In this document: positions 33,971 through 44,525 of the stretch, in pieces | How the letters are laid out: the number at the start of each line of letters is the position of its first letter | How positions within the stretch are numbered: position 1 is the first letter of the stretch | DNA from: Bacteroidia bacterium | GTDB lineage: Bacteria; Bacteroidota; Bacteroidia; Cytophagales; Flammeovirgaceae | NCBI GenBank assembly: GCA_030425505.1 | Contig: JAUIAB010000021.1 | Coordinates: 1-54,229, forward strand | Length of the DNA stretch: 54,229 nt | Reading direction: 5' to 3' | The notes under the pieces: model-generated | Told to the model about the DNA's origin: nothing | The model's database searches: none | Seen by the model: the letters and a program-made list of their open reading frames with translations, nothing else | Made by a program: the position numbers and the translations under genes

Positions 33971-36900
33971 ATGAGAAAGTTTATATTAATTCTACCAGTA
34001 ATCTTACTTTTTATAGGAGGAGTAGGTAATAAGCATAAGCAAGAGCAGAAAAGTGAGAATTTATCTTTTCAAAACTCGAATACAACACCTTTTGAATCAT
34101 CGAATAATGCAATAATTGATTATAAAAATAAAGAAGAGCTTGATGTTTACTTATCATCATTACCAGAAGCAGATTATTCTCCTGATGGCGACTATGAAGA
34201 GGTGCCACCTAATTGGGTTTCAAGAGGTCCTGTTAATGTTGGGGGTAGGACAAGAGCTTTAGCAGTAGATATTAGAAATGATAATATTATTCTGGCAGGA
34301 AGTACTACAGGAGGGTTATGGAGGTCAGAGAATGGAGGAGATTCATGGGAAATGGTTTCTTCTATTAATGAAGGATTAGGTATTAGATGTTTAGCCCAAG
34401 ATCCAAGGCCTAATCATAAGGACACGTGGTATTATGGTACTGGTGAAAATATTGGATTAGCAGCAGCTTCTGGAATTATGGGTTTAAGTTATGGCTATAA
34501 AGGCAGTGGTATATATTATTCAAGAGATAATGGAGTTTCTTGGCAATCTTTTAGAAACGATCTTTTTAATAACCATACATACATCCATGATATTGGAGTC
34601 GATCCTAATAGCGGTAAACTTATTGTAGCTAGTGACTATGGAATTTCTGAAGTCTCAACAGATAATGAGAGGGCTTTGCTTGAAAGAAAAAAACCAGGTA
34701 ATATGTCTTATGTTGGAGATTTTAGGCACGTTACAACTGACGTAGAAGTATTAGAGACTGGAGAAGCTTTTGCATCTTTTGCTTATCCTGAAGGAGAAGA
34801 TTCTAAAAGAAATATATACTACAGAAATGCAGCAGGTGAATGGTCTGATATAACTCCAGATATATCTACTGGAGATAGATTTAATTTACCAAGCTATATT
34901 TCTAGAATTGAAATAGGTTCTTCAACAATAATAAGAAATAATAGGAAAGCTTATTTCTTTATGGAAGTAATAGAAGAAGAAGAAAACGATAGCTTTCATT
35001 TTTCTACAATGCTTTATGTATGTAATACAACTTATGATGAAGGGCAGCCAGAGTTTAGATGGGAGGATAGGAGTACAAACTTACCTAATGAAGATTTATT
35101 GGGAGGAAGTCAATATAAGCTTTGTGTAAAAGTTAAGCCAGACAATCCTAACTTCGTTTTACTAGGGGGAACACATTTAATGAGGTCTACAGATGGTTTT
35201 AGTACAGATAGAAATATATCTCAGCTAAACAACGGAAGAAGAGGATCTCTTCATGTGGATATACATTCTGTTGTTTTTTCTTCCAGAAATAATTCTAAGG
35301 TTTTTGTTGGATGTGATGGAGGTGTGTATAAAACTCAAAATATTAGTAGCAGAGTAGTAGGAGATAATGGTTTAGTTTGGGAAAATTTGAATGATGGATA
35401 TGTTACTGCTCAACCTTACAGTATTACCTTTCCAGAAAGTACTAGAAGCTCGATGATTGCAGTTGGGCTGCAGGATAATGGTACTCAAATGTCTTTTGAA
35501 GAGAGTTCTGAATACTTGTGGAATAGAGTAGCGTGGGCAGATGGATTACATAGCGAATTTAGTAATAATGGTCATTATTTACTTTCTAGTAATCAGTCAG
35601 GGTCAATAACGGTACATGGTATTAATAATGCAACTGAAGAAATTATAAATGAAAGAACTATTAGAACTGGTTTTTCTTGGGGAACAGGAGCCTTCTTTCA
35701 GCTAGATCCAAATATAGAAGGAATGACCTATATAGCAGATAGTACTAGTAGAATTAGAAGATACAATAATATATTTAGAGAAGACAGGTTTACTAATTTG
35801 CCAGAACTTAATTTAGGAGGGAGTAAAATTTATACTCTGGAAATATCTAAAAGACCTGCTAATATATTATATGTAGGCCTTGAAAGTAATAAGGTTTTTA
35901 AAGTTGCTAATGCTAATACTAGAAACCCTGAAATTACAGATATTACAGAATATGATATGCCAAAAATGCGAGGAAGTGTATCTTGTATAAAGACAGATCC
36001 TTTAAATGCAGATAGGGTATTTGTTACTTATAAAAGCCCAAATAGTAGAAATATTTTTTATTCAAAAGATGGTGGTGATAACTGGCATGATATAACTGGA
36101 AATTTAATTCAAAATATTGATGGTGGAAATTTGATTTCACCCTCTATTAGATGGATAGAGGTTCATAGACTTGATAGTAGACCAGGCTACGTAAAAATCT
36201 TACTAGCAACGGATAATGGTCTTTTCTCTACTGAAGACTTAACATTAACAGATGATGAGGAATTAGCTATTCAGCACACTATAAGTTGGTCTAGAGAAGC
36301 AGGCAGCCTAATAGGTTCTAAAACGGTTACTAGAGTTGAATCTAGAGCTATAGATGGAAAAGTAATAGCAAGTGTTTATGGAAGTGGAGTGGTAAGTGCT
36401 TATATGGGAAGAGATAATCAACCTCCAGTTCAAACTCAATCATTAGGAGAAATAACATTGGTTTCTGGCTCAGGCTTGAATATAGACTTATCCAATTACT
36501 TTTCAGATAATGATAATGATCCAATTAGCTTTTCTGGTTTAAATAATGCATTTGATGAAAGAGTAGCCAGCTATAGCATAAACAGAGATCAATTGAGTAT
36601 AACTCCGACAGGTGTTGGTACAACTTATTTAACTGTTTGTGCGACAACCCCAGATAGAATGATAGCTGAAGGAGCGTTAAAAATTAATGTAATTTCTAGT
36701 TTGGGTTTACTATATGGGCAAGCAGAAAGTTCTATGGAATTTTATGCATCTTCAATAAATAGAATTCCAGGACAGGGAGATGAGATAATTGAGTTACAAG
36801 ATAATTTTGAAATTCCAAATGGGGCTACCTGGAGAGTAAATAAGTTTAAAGTTTACGGTAAAAGAGAAATGAGATCGGTTTCTCCTGAGCGTGTGAGAAT

Positions 36901-38449
36901 TTCACTTGAAAAGCAAGAAGGAGATGGAAGAGTGGAGGTTTTTTCTGAAAATTATAGCGAAGAAGATCGCAACTTTAGCATTCTTACTGGAGCTGAAAAC
37001 AAGATGGACTTTCATTTGAGCTTCGATAGACCATTAGAGTTAGGAAGTGGTCATTATTGGTTAAGAGTTACTCCGGTTATTTTAGAAAGCAATAGAAAAT
37101 GGCTTTGGCAAGGAGAGAGTAGTGGAGGAACAGCCCTGGAGAATAGAAACGGTAGAACAGTAGCGACGAGAAGAAACTTAAAGTTTGAAGTTTTAGGAGA
37201 TCTAGCAGGTAATACTTATAACTCTCCATCTGAACTTGTAGCCAATCAGTTAGATGAAAACTCTACACGCCTTACTTGGGATCTGCCAGTTCAGGAAAGA
37301 AACGTTGAACCCTTGGGGGTTTTAGTTGAAAGAGCACTTTTGCATGGTGATATTAGTTTCAGGTCATTGGTTATTCTTCCTTATGGAACAGAAGAGTTCA
37401 CAGACTATTCAAATCTAGAGCCAGGTGAAGTATATAGGTATAGGATCAAAGTAGTTGGGCAAAGACCAGACTCTAGATATACAAATGAATCCAGGGTACA
37501 CTTTAAAGGATTACCTATTTCACCAGATGGTTTTAGAATACTATCTATGACTAGTACCACAGCAATTATTAACTGGGAATCAATAATTAGACCTAGCTGG
37601 CAAGAAGCTCATGAAGGATATAAAGTATATAGGTCACTGTATTCTGGGAGTAGATTTGAGCTAATCGGCGAAGTAGATCCTAATCTATGGGTTTATGCAG
37701 ATAATAGAGTGCCACAAGAAGGCACAAGATACTTTTACAAAATATCAACTTACAATGAGATAGGAGAGTCTTTTTCAAATACGGTTAATAGAATGTCTCA
37801 ACTATACAAGCCAACACATTTGACAGCTACAAAGAGTTCAAACGATGTGATCTTAGTATGGGAAGATAATAGTAGAAAAGAGACTAATTATAAAGTTTTA
37901 AGAGCACCAACAAGAGAAGCAGCTCACTCAGGAAATTGGGAAGAAATAGCTGTGCTTGATGCAGATGCAGAAAGGTTTGTGGATAAAAAAGTTCTAATGG
38001 GTATACATCAAGATGACTTTCATTACAGAGTAATTGCATATAACAAGAAAGTAGAATCGGAGCCTAGCCATATATCAAAAGCTAGGCAAAATAATGGAAT
38101 AGTTGGAGGGAAGTCAGGCAATAAAAGAATGGGAGATAAATCTCTAGCAGAGAATGATCTTAAACCCGACCATCATAATCTAGAGATGAATATATTTCCT
38201 GATCCAGTTATTAGTAAGCTCAATCTTAAAGTTAATAGGAAGGATGGGGAGAAGGGAAATGTGCATCCTAATGAGCATGTAATATGGGAGTTATTTGATC
38301 TTAAAGGAAATATGATATCTGGAAATACAGAACTAATGATAAATGATGCTTTAGAAGTAGATATATCATCAGCAAAAACTGGGAGTTATATTTTTGTACT
38401 AAGAACAGGGGATCATACCACATATGAAAAGATGATCGTAAAGAAATAA
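33971..38449 (+). CDS. Giant secreted propeller / fibronectin III protein with T9SS sorting tail
   Basis: This 1492-residue protein starts with a signal peptide (about 1-18). A sortilin/VPS10-like beta-propeller region (about 85-800) carries Asp-box motifs SENGGDSW, SRDNGVSW and SKDGGDNW. Next come an Ig/cadherin-like domain (about 815-905, LSNYFSDNDNDPISF), a beta-rich domain (about 910-1075) and three fibronectin III-like modules (about 1078-1360). The C-terminal 80 residues (MNIFPDPVISKLNLKV ... GSYIFVLRTGDHTTYEKMIVKK split) form a type A T9SS sorting tail. It is exported to the cell surface or medium; likely roles are adhesion or glycan/protein binding. No catalytic residues recognised. 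Confidence 0.9.
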   Translation: MRKFILILPVILLFIGGVGNKHKQEQKSENLSFQNSNTTPFESSNNAIIDYKNKEELDVYLSSLPEADYSPDGDYEEVPPNWVSRGPVNVGGRTRALAVDIRNDNIILAGSTTGGLWRSENGGDSWEMVSSINEGLGIRCLAQDPRPNHKDTWYYGTGENIGLAAASGIMGLSYGYKGSGIYYSRDNGVSWQSFRNDLFNNHTYIHDIGVDPNSGKLIVASDYGISEVSTDNERALLERKKPGNMSYVGDFRHVTTDVEVLETGEAFASFAYPEGEDSKRNIYYRNAAGEWSDITPDISTGDRFNLPSYISRIEIGSSTIIRNNRKAYFFMEVIEEEENDSFHFSTMLYVCNTTYDEGQPEFRWEDRSTNLPNEDLLGGSQYKLCVKVKPDNPNFVLLGGTHLMRSTDGFSTDRNISQLNNGRRGSLHVDIHSVVFSSRNNSKVFVGCDGGVYKTQNISSRVVGDNGLVWENLNDGYVTAQPYSITFPESTRSSMIAVGLQDNGTQMSFEESSEYLWNRVAWADGLHSEFSNNGHYLLSSNQSGSITVHGINNATEEIINERTIRTGFSWGTGAFFQLDPNIEGMTYIADSTSRIRRYNNIFREDRFTNLPELNLGGSKIYTLEISKRPANILYVGLESNKVFKVANANTRNPEITDITEYDMPKMRGSVSCIKTDPLNADRVFVTYKSPNSRNIFYSKDGGDNWHDITGNLIQNIDGGNLISPSIRWIEVHRLDSRPGYVKILLATDNGLFSTEDLTLTDDEELAIQHTISWSREAGSLIGSKTVTRVESRAIDGKVIASVYGSGVVSAYMGRDNQPPVQTQSLGEITLVSGSGLNIDLSNYFSDNDNDPISFSGLNNAFDERVASYSINRDQLSITPTGVGTTYLTVCATTPDRMIAEGALKINVISSLGLLYGQAESSMEFYASSINRIPGQGDEIIELQDNFEIPNGATWRVNKFKVYGKREMRSVSPERVRISLEKQEGDGRVEVFSENYSEEDRNFSILTGAENKMDFHLSFDRPLELGSGHYWLRVTPVILESNRKWLWQGESSGGTALENRNGRTVATRRNLKFEVLGDLAGNTYNSPSELVANQLDENSTRLTWDLPVQERNVEPLGVLVERALLHGDISFRSLVILPYGTEEFTDYSNLEPGEVYRYRIKVVGQRPDSRYTNESRVHFKGLPISPDGFRILSMTSTTAIINWESIIRPSWQEAHEGYKVYRSLYSGSRFELIGEVDPNLWVYADNRVPQEGTRYFYKISTYNEIGESFSNTVNRMSQLYKPTHLTATKSSNDVILVWEDNSRKETNYKVLRAPTREAAHSGNWEEIAVLDADAERFVDKKVLMGIHQDDFHYRVIAYNKKVESEPSHISKARQNNGIVGGKSGNKRMGDKSLAENDLKPDHHNLEMNIFPDPVISKLNLKVNRKDGEKGNVHPNEHVIWELFDLKGNMISGNTELMINDALEVDISSAKTGSYIFVLRTGDHTTYEKMIVKK

Positions 38450-38468
38450 AACGATTTTAAGCGAAAAT

Positions 38469-38497
38469 AAAACCCAAACTATCATAGTTTGGGTTTT
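38469..38497 (+). terminator. Intrinsic terminator after the giant T9SS gene
   Basis: AAAACCCAAACTA (38469-38481) and TAGTTTGGGTTTT (38485-38497) form a perfect 13-bp stem with a 3-nt loop, 20 bp after the stop codon. The T-run is inside the stem's 3' arm, so it may work in both directions. Confidence 0.8.
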
Positions 38498-38662
38498 ATC
38501 AATTTTGAAAATTGAGTGAACTATATTCCACAGAAGTGTAGAGCTGTATTCATAGTGTTTTATAAAAAAAATAAACGTATCTCATAACCTATATGCATTA
38601 TCTACTTTTTCTAATATGGCACTTATCTTGACATAAACTATGTGTTAAATAGTTGTTAGTTT

Positions 38663-39265
38663 ATGGTATCAATATCAAAAAATAAGGTTAACAGTGATCA
38701 GGTTATAAATGATCTTCTTAAAAAAAGATGGAGTCCAAGAGCATTTTCTGATAAAAAAATTCCTCAGGAAAAATTACTTAAAGTATTTAAATCAGGTAGC
38801 CAAGTAGCTTCTAGCTATAATGAACAACCTTGGGCATTTATTTTGGCTACAAAAGGAGATTCTTCTTATGAAAAATTATACGATTGTTTAGTTGAGTTTA
38901 ATAAAAAGTGGGTGACTACTGGACATTATCTTGTAGCTGCTTTTTCAAAGAAGTACTTTGGTAACAAAGAAAAAGGAATAAATCTTCATAGATTTTATGA
39001 TACTGGAGCGTTTATGTCTGTAGCATCTTTGCAAGCTACTGCTCTAGATCTATATGTTCATCAAATGGCAGGTTTTTCAAGAGATAAAATTTCGTCTAAT
39101 TTTCATATTCCAGCGGAATATGAACCAATTACTATGTTTGTAATTGGCGAGATAGGAGATAAAAATATATTACCCGAAAATTTAAAAAAATCAGAAAATT
39201 CAACTTCTCCAAGAAAAGAGATAGATGAGTTTTTATTTAAAGATGAATGGGGAAAATCATTTTAG
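38663..39265 (+). CDS. Nitroreductase-family flavoprotein
   Basis: This 200-residue protein has the FMN-binding start KKRWSPRAFSDKKIP (about residues 20-34, R-W/x-S-P-R-A/x-F), ASSYNEQPWAFILA (about 49-62), a mid-helix HRFYDTGAFMSVASLQATAL (about 109-128) and the end EYEPITMFVIGEIGD. It belongs to the nitroreductase superfamily but is a different subfamily from the gene at 19460. Reduction of quinones or unsaturated compounds is likely; substrate unknown. A small protein gene follows 37 bp later. Confidence 0.88.
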   Translation: MVSISKNKVNSDQVINDLLKKRWSPRAFSDKKIPQEKLLKVFKSGSQVASSYNEQPWAFILATKGDSSYEKLYDCLVEFNKKWVTTGHYLVAAFSKKYFGNKEKGINLHRFYDTGAFMSVASLQATALDLYVHQMAGFSRDKISSNFHIPAEYEPITMFVIGEIGDKNILPENLKKSENSTSPRKEIDEFLFKDEWGKSF

Positions 39266-39302
39266 AGAAGGTTTAACTTGTAAATAAAAAACAATAACAG
39301 AT

Positions 39303-39632
39303 ATGGAAAAAAATAATTTGTATTCGACATTAGTAGAAGCTACAAGAAAATTAAAAGATAAAGGTTATAAATATGATTTCAGTGTTTCAAAAGATGGGTT
39401 CTTAGAAATACTAGGAGAAGGTACCCTCGGAAAAATCTCTCCAAGCCAGACAAAGCTTGTAGAATTTCATCGTTTTGAAGGAATGTCTAACCCTAGCGAT
39501 ATGTCAATAATATATGCCTTAGAAACAAGCAAAGGCTTGAAAGGAACAATTATAGACTCTTATGGGAGTGATGGCTCAAAAAGGATTTCTGACTTTGTGA
39601 ATGAAGTAAAACAACAGGCATTAGACAATTAA
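39303..39632 (+). CDS. Small conserved protein, often mislabelled phosphoribosylpyrophosphate synthetase
   Basis: This 109-residue soluble protein has the pattern EFHRFEGMSNPSDMSIIYALETSKG near residues 54-77 (shown in parts: VEFHRFEGMSNPSDMS and IIYALETSKGLKGTII). That matches a short Bacteroidota family with Y/H-R-F-E-G-M-S-N-P-x-D-x-S and V/I-x-Y-A. No PRPP synthetase motifs are present, so that label should not be used. Function unknown. It follows the nitroreductase with a 37-bp gap and may share its transcript. Confidence 0.7.
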   Translation: MEKNNLYSTLVEATRKLKDKGYKYDFSVSKDGFLEILGEGTLGKISPSQTKLVEFHRFEGMSNPSDMSIIYALETSKGLKGTIIDSYGSDGSKRISDFVNEVKQQALDN

Positions 39633-39675
39633 GCTAGATGGTTGATTATTAAAAGCTCAAAAAGAGGTTATTATC

Positions 39676-40329
39676 TTAGCTTTTACACCCAAAACCTTTT
39701 CCTTCTAAAAGGAATTTTACAAACTCAAATGAAGAGTCTAAAAAGTTTCTACCCACAACATCAAAAGATAGATTTACTGACTTTTCTACAAATTCATCGG
39801 ATTTCTCAAAAGAAGATGATGTATCGTAAATCCAATGTCTTACTATTAGCAACATTTGCCATTCAAAAATCTTATAATACTTGTCTGATACAAGTTTTCT
39901 TTCAGCTATTTCTCCTGTATTAAGACCTTCTTTTAAAAGGGTATTTAAATAACTGCGAAAAGCAATTTTAGCTTTTTTAAGAAAGGAAGGGAGAAAGTGA
40001 TTGTGTGATAGCTTATAGCAAAGTTGATAGAAACTTCTATTTTTCTTTAACACTTCAAATAGAGTAAAATAAAAAGACAAAATCTTTTCTTGTATACAAT
40101 AATCACTATATTCAGGCTCATTATTCGAGCCTTCAATAGCTTTTTCAATAGCACTCTTCCATATCTCTTGTTCAACCTCCTCTAAAGCACCAAACTCTTC
40201 AGTAAAAGGTTTTTCTTCAATACCTATCTCTTTTATAAAGTCATAAATTGAATCAGGACGGCTTTCTTTTTCTACAAGAAAGTCTATATAGCCATTGATA
40301 ATCTTTTCTTTTAATGTCTTACTCTCCAT
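39676..40329 (-). CDS. TetR-like protein (TetR_C_25 / COQ9-like group)
   Basis: This 217-residue all-helical protein has an N-terminal HTH-like region (residues 8-50: IINGYIDFLVEKESRPDS, then FIKEIGIEEKPFTEEFGALE) that follows the TetR pattern with a weakened recognition helix. The rest is a helical ligand-type domain. In Bacteroidota this group (S/D-R-P-x-S-V/I-x-x-F-x-K-E-L/I-G-I) is often beside ABC1 kinases; one such kinase lies about 6 kb away here. The group resembles COQ9-type TetR folds that bind lipids rather than DNA. DNA binding is therefore not assured. Confidence 0.7.
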   Translation of the reverse strand: MESKTLKEKIINGYIDFLVEKESRPDSIYDFIKEIGIEEKPFTEEFGALEEVEQEIWKSAIEKAIEGSNNEPEYSDYCIQEKILSFYFTLFEVLKKNRSFYQLCYKLSHNHFLPSFLKKAKIAFRSYLNTLLKEGLNTGEIAERKLVSDKYYKIFEWQMLLIVRHWIYDTSSSFEKSDEFVEKSVNLSFDVVGRNFLDSSFEFVKFLLEGKGFGCKS

Positions 40330-40470
40330 AAAGCCACATTTTTAAATAATGCAATCCTTAAATCAAACTGTCTAAATCATGAATAGTTTGAAAAAACCTT
40401 GTATTTAGATTTACAATCTAAAAGTAAAATTGCTTGTTTTGTAGATCTTATTAAGATAGATAGAATAAAT

Positions 40471-42402
40471 ATGATCAAAGTTACACTTCCAGATGGCTCA
40501 ACAAGAGACTATGCAGAGCAGGTTTCTTCGTATGATGTAGCATTAAGTATCAGTGAAGGGCTGGCTAGGAATGTACTAGCAGCTGAAATAGATGGAGAGA
40601 TTTGGGATGCAAATAGACCGATTAGTAGAAACGTCACCTTAAAGCTACTCACATGGAAAGATGATGGGGGAAAATTAGCTTTTTGGCATTCTTCAGCTCA
40701 TTTGTTAGCGGAGGCATTGGAAGCTCTATACCCTGGGGTAAAACTTGGAATAGGTCCTCCCATAGAAAATGGTTTTTATTATGATATAGACTTTGGAGAT
40801 CATGTGTTTTCTTCAGATGACTTTCCCAAAGTAGAGAAAAAAATGAATGAATTAGCCAGAGAAAAAAATGAATATATAAGAGAAGAAGTTTCTAAAAGTG
40901 ACGCAATAAAGTACTTTGAGAATAAAGAAGATCCATACAAACTAGAACTAATAGAAGGGTTGAATGATGGTGAAATTACATTTTACAAGCAAGGAAACTT
41001 TGTAGATCTATGTAAGGGGCCTCATATTCCTCATACTGGCTTTATCAAAGCCATAAAACTTCTCAATGTTGCAGGAGCATACTGGAGAGGAGATGAGAAA
41101 AATAAAATGCTTACTAGAATATATGGAATTACTTTTCCTAAAGATAAAGAGCTTAAAGAGTATCTTCAGAAACTAGAGGAGGCTAAGAAAAGAGACCATA
41201 GAAAATTAGGGAAAGAATTAGAACTATTTACCTTTTCTCAAAATGTAGGAATGGGGTTGCCACTATGGCTACCAAAAGGAGCTGTTCTGCGTGAGCGTTT
41301 AGAAAACTTCTTAAAGCAAGCTCAGTTAAAAGCAGGCTACGAGCCTGTTGTTACTCCACATATAGGAAGCAAAAAGCTATATGTAACATCAGGTCATTAC
41401 GAAAAATATGGAAAAGATTCCTTTCAGCCTATTAAAACTCCAGATGAAGATGAGGAGTTTTTGTTAAAACCAATGAACTGTCCACATCATTGTGAGATTT
41501 ATAAGTCATTACCAAGATCCTATAGGGATTTGCCTTTGAGGCTCGCTGAATTTGGAACAGTTTATAGGTATGAGCAAAGTGGAGAACTTCATGGACTTAC
41601 AAGAGTTAGAGGATTTACGCAAGATGATGCTCATATATTTTGCAGACCAGATCAGGTAAAAGAAGAGTTTGCTAAGGTTATAGATCTAGTACTTTATGTT
41701 TTTAAAGCATTAGGCTTTCAAGATTATACTGCTCAGGTGTCATTACGAGATCCGGAAAAACCTGAAAAGTATATTGGCGATACTCAATTATGGGATAAAG
41801 CAGAGCAGGAAATTAAAGAAGTAGCAGAAGAAAAAGAGTTAAATACTATAATTGAATATGGGGAAGCGGCATTTTATGGACCAAAGCTTGACTTTATGGT
41901 AAAAGATGCTCTAGGAAGAAGATGGCAATTAGGAACTATACAGGTTGACTACCAACTTCCTGAAAGGTTTGAGTTAGAGTATGTAGGAAGTGATAGTCAA
42001 AAGCATAGACCTGTAATGATCCATAGAGCACCCTTTGGGTCATTAGAAAGATTTATAGCAATATTGATAGAGCATACAGGAGGGCAGTTTCCCCTGTGGT
42101 TATCTCCAGACCAATACATCATTTTACCAATATCTGAAAAATATCATGATTATGCGGTGGAGATAGATAACAGACTCAAGCAAGAAGGTTTTAGAGGACA
42201 GACAGATTTTAGAGCAGAAAAAATTGGCAAAAAAATAAGAGACTCTGAAGTTCAAAAGCTACCAATAATGTTGATTATTGGAGAAAAAGAAGCAGAAAGT
42301 GAGGCGGTTTCGGTAAGAAAAAAAGGAGAAGGAGACCTAGGAAGTATGAATGTTAATGAGTTTATCAGCTATTTGAAAACAGAATGCGAGGTAAATGCGT
42401 AG
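40471..42402 (+). CDS. thrS: Threonyl-tRNA synthetase
   Basis: This 643-residue enzyme starts at ATG 40471 with [13 protein letters not shown], the usual TGS-domain opening; an upstream TTG at 40399 would add 24 atypical residues. Layout: TGS (1-60), editing domain with [11 protein letters not shown] (about 72-82), catalytic core with [10 protein letters not shown] (zinc ligands Cys and His) and [14 protein letters not shown], and a C-terminal anticodon-binding domain (about 535-643). The length is full. It overlaps the next gene by 8 bp (ATGCGTAG). No infC-rpmI-rplT follow, unlike the common arrangement. Confidence 0.98.
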   Translation: MIKVTLPDGSTRDYAEQVSSYDVALSISEGLARNVLAAEIDGEIWDANRPISRNVTLKLLTWKDDGGKLAFWHSSAHLLAEALEALYPGVKLGIGPPIENGFYYDIDFGDHVFSSDDFPKVEKKMNELAREKNEYIREEVSKSDAIKYFENKEDPYKLELIEGLNDGEITFYKQGNFVDLCKGPHIPHTGFIKAIKLLNVAGAYWRGDEKNKMLTRIYGITFPKDKELKEYLQKLEEAKKRDHRKLGKELELFTFSQNVGMGLPLWLPKGAVLRERLENFLKQAQLKAGYEPVVTPHIGSKKLYVTSGHYEKYGKDSFQPIKTPDEDEEFLLKPMNCPHHCEIYKSLPRSYRDLPLRLAEFGTVYRYEQSGELHGLTRVRGFTQDDAHIFCRPDQVKEEFAKVIDLVLYVFKALGFQDYTAQVSLRDPEKPEKYIGDTQLWDKAEQEIKEVAEEKELNTIIEYGEAAFYGPKLDFMVKDALGRRWQLGTIQVDYQLPERFELEYVGSDSQKHRPVMIHRAPFGSLERFIAILIEHTGGQFPLWLSPDQYIILPISEKYHDYAVEIDNRLKQEGFRGQTDFRAEKIGKKIRDSEVQKLPIMLIIGEKEAESEAVSVRKKGEGDLGSMNVNEFISYLKTECEVNA

Positions 42403-43009
42403 TTCAATAGCCAATAGCATAAAAATAGGATTACTCCAAGTATTTAGTTTATGCATAATAAACTATGCTATTGCTCAAGAGAGCTTTTACCAAGAGTTAG
42501 CAGACTCGGCAATAACATTGACGCACACTAAAGTTCAATATGATCCTGAATATTATACTTTAGACTATCCCAATGGTGATGTTCCGTCAGATAAAGGGGT
42601 ATGTACAGATGTGATTGTTAGAGCCTACAGAAAGTTGGGAATTGATTTGCAAAAAGAAATTCATGAAGATATGAAAGCTAATTTTGAAAAATATCCTAAA
42701 AACTGGGGGCTTTCAAGTACAGATAGAAATATTGATCACAGAAGAGTACCCAACCTGATGGAGTTTTTCAAACGGAAAGGGAAATCTTTGAAAATAACTA
42801 AAGAACCACATGAATATAAACCTGGGGATATTATCTGTTGGGAATTAGGAAATGGATTAACCCATATTGGAATATTGGTTGATAAAAAATCGAAAAATAG
42901 TAAAAGAAATTTGGTGGTTCATAATATTGGCTTAGGTCAGGTTTTAGAGGATTGTCTGTTTGATTATAAAATTATTGGGCATTTTAGGTACAATAAGTTA
43001 GAACTATAA
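42395..43009 (+). CDS. Exported DUF1287 protein
   Basis: This 204-residue protein has a signal peptide (about 1-28, hydrophobic core [16 protein letters not shown]) and the DUF1287 core: [20 protein letters not shown], then [18 protein letters not shown] (about 68-85), [16 protein letters not shown] and [19 protein letters not shown] (about 145-163). The Cys (VCTD) and His (LTHIGI) positions are those of an NlpC/P60-like hydrolase, so a cell-wall peptidase role is possible but unproven. The start lies inside the end of thrS (8-bp overlap), so it is probably cotranslated. Confidence 0.88.
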   Translation: MRSSIANSIKIGLLQVFSLCIINYAIAQESFYQELADSAITLTHTKVQYDPEYYTLDYPNGDVPSDKGVCTDVIVRAYRKLGIDLQKEIHEDMKANFEKYPKNWGLSSTDRNIDHRRVPNLMEFFKRKGKSLKITKEPHEYKPGDIICWELGNGLTHIGILVDKKSKNSKRNLVVHNIGLGQVLEDCLFDYKIIGHFRYNKLEL

Positions 43010-43073
43010 ACTTAAAATTTACCAGAATTTTTTAGTTTTGAAATTGCTCGAAGTAAAATTGATATAAAAAGCT

Positions 43074-44453
43074 ATGGCTAAAAGAGGAAATTTTTCTAGT
43101 AAAATAGGATTTGTAGCAGCAGCAGCAGGTTCTGCTGTGGGTTTAGGCAATATTTGGAAGTTTCCTTTTGAAGTAGGAAAGGGTGGGGGAGCAGCCTTCT
43201 TGGTAATGTACCTCATTTTCTGCTTTATATTCTGCTTCCCAGTATTAGTTACAGAGTTAGCAATAGGGAGAAAAACGGGTAAGAACCCTGATGGGGCATT
43301 TAAAAGCTTAGGGTTTCGAAATTGGTCATTTGTTGGAAAGCTAGGTGTCATTACAGGAGTTTTAATACTTTCTTTTTACAATGTAGTTGCTGGTTGGGCA
43401 TTTGGGTACTTTGTGGAAATAGTTTGTGGCAACTTTGAAATAGGCGGGCAATTTACCGATTTTATAAAAGACGTAGTTAAAGTAGGGGGTTATGGACTAA
43501 TATTTATGGCAGCAACAGCTTTAATAGTTTCAAGAGGAGTGAGTAGTGGTATCGAAAGAGCAGCTAAAATATTAATGCCTGTCTTGATCATAATTATTGT
43601 ATCATTAATAGTGTATTCTTTAACACTTCCTAATGCAATGAAGGGAATTGAGTTTTACCTAATTCCTAATTTTTCAGCAATTACACCTGAAGTTGTTTAT
43701 ACAGCACTGAGTCATGCCTTTTTCTCCCTTTCACTAGGTATGGGAGCTTTGATTACCTATGGAAGTTATGTTTCAAAAAGTGAAAATTTAATTACATCAG
43801 CAGCACTAATTACCCTTGCTGATATTGGAATAGCATTTATTGCTGGCTTAATGATGTTTCCATTCGTTTTCTCTCAGGGTATAGCACCAGACGGTGGAGC
43901 TGGGTTAATTTTTATAACACTACCAGGTGTATTTGAATCATTAGGGTCGGTAACTGGAGTAATAGTTGGGGGGCTTTTCTTTTTACTATTATCATTTGCT
44001 GCATTGACTTCAACAGTATCACTTTTGGAAGTGCCTGTTTCCTACACAGTAGATGAGCATAATATCCCTCGAAAGAAAGCAACTTGGTTAGTAGCCTTAG
44101 TTATTTATATAATTGGAATACCTTCCCTTCTTTCTAATGGAGCTTCTGGCTTCTTTTCAAGCTTTATTTCCTACTTTGGAAGTGATGCGCCGAAAAGTTT
44201 TATGACAGTAGTAGAAGATTTTTCAATAAATACATTTCTTCCTTTAGGAGGTCTTCTTATGTCTATCTTTGTGGCTTATGTCTGGAAAAAAGAAAATTTA
44301 AACAAAGAATTAGAAACAGGGGCGCCTAATTTTAAAGGTTCATTTGTAGAAAAATATATTGACGTTGCAATCAGGTACATCTGCCCAATCTTTCTGGGAG
44401 CACTGTTTATTTTAACAGTCCTTGAAAAGTTTTTTTCAGTATCTATTTTTTAA
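43074..44453 (+). CDS. Sodium-dependent transporter (NSS/SNF family)
   Basis: This 459-residue, about 12-helix LeuT-fold transporter starts with IGFVAAAAGSAVGLGNIWKF (about residues 11-30), the unwound TM1 with the sodium and substrate site, and has ELAIGRKTGKNPDGAF (about 62-77). It imports amino acids or related compounds using the Na+ gradient. The substrate cannot be read from sequence. The next two genes are a P-loop protein (72 bp on) and an isoaspartyl peptidase, so an amino-acid or dipeptide catabolic set is plausible. Confidence 0.93.
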   Translation: MAKRGNFSSKIGFVAAAAGSAVGLGNIWKFPFEVGKGGGAAFLVMYLIFCFIFCFPVLVTELAIGRKTGKNPDGAFKSLGFRNWSFVGKLGVITGVLILSFYNVVAGWAFGYFVEIVCGNFEIGGQFTDFIKDVVKVGGYGLIFMAATALIVSRGVSSGIERAAKILMPVLIIIIVSLIVYSLTLPNAMKGIEFYLIPNFSAITPEVVYTALSHAFFSLSLGMGALITYGSYVSKSENLITSAALITLADIGIAFIAGLMMFPFVFSQGIAPDGGAGLIFITLPGVFESLGSVTGVIVGGLFFLLLSFAALTSTVSLLEVPVSYTVDEHNIPRKKATWLVALVIYIIGIPSLLSNGASGFFSSFISYFGSDAPKSFMTVVEDFSINTFLPLGGLLMSIFVAYVWKKENLNKELETGAPNFKGSFVEKYIDVAIRYICPIFLGALFILTVLEKFFSVSIF

Positions 44454-44471
44454 GTAGACATAGAAAAAAAC

Positions 44472-44525
44472 CTTCCTTAAAAACAAAATAAAGAGTTCTT
44501 TTGTGCAAGAATTTTATTAAGGAAG
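44472..44525 (+). promoter_or_regulatory. Leader hairpin that would cover the start of the P-loop gene
   Basis: CTTCCTTAA (44472-44480) is perfectly complementary to TTAAGGAAG (44517-44525), which is the ribosome-binding-like stretch ending one base before the ATG at 44526. Inside lies a second stem around AGTTCTT...AAGAATT. A fold of this kind would hide the start region. Bacteroidota rarely rely on Shine-Dalgarno pairing, which weakens but does not remove the case. Confidence 0.45.

Noticed and set aside
39642-39923. Plus-strand frame opposite the TetR-like gene
   Set aside because: Lies antisense to a supported gene and has no recognisable features.
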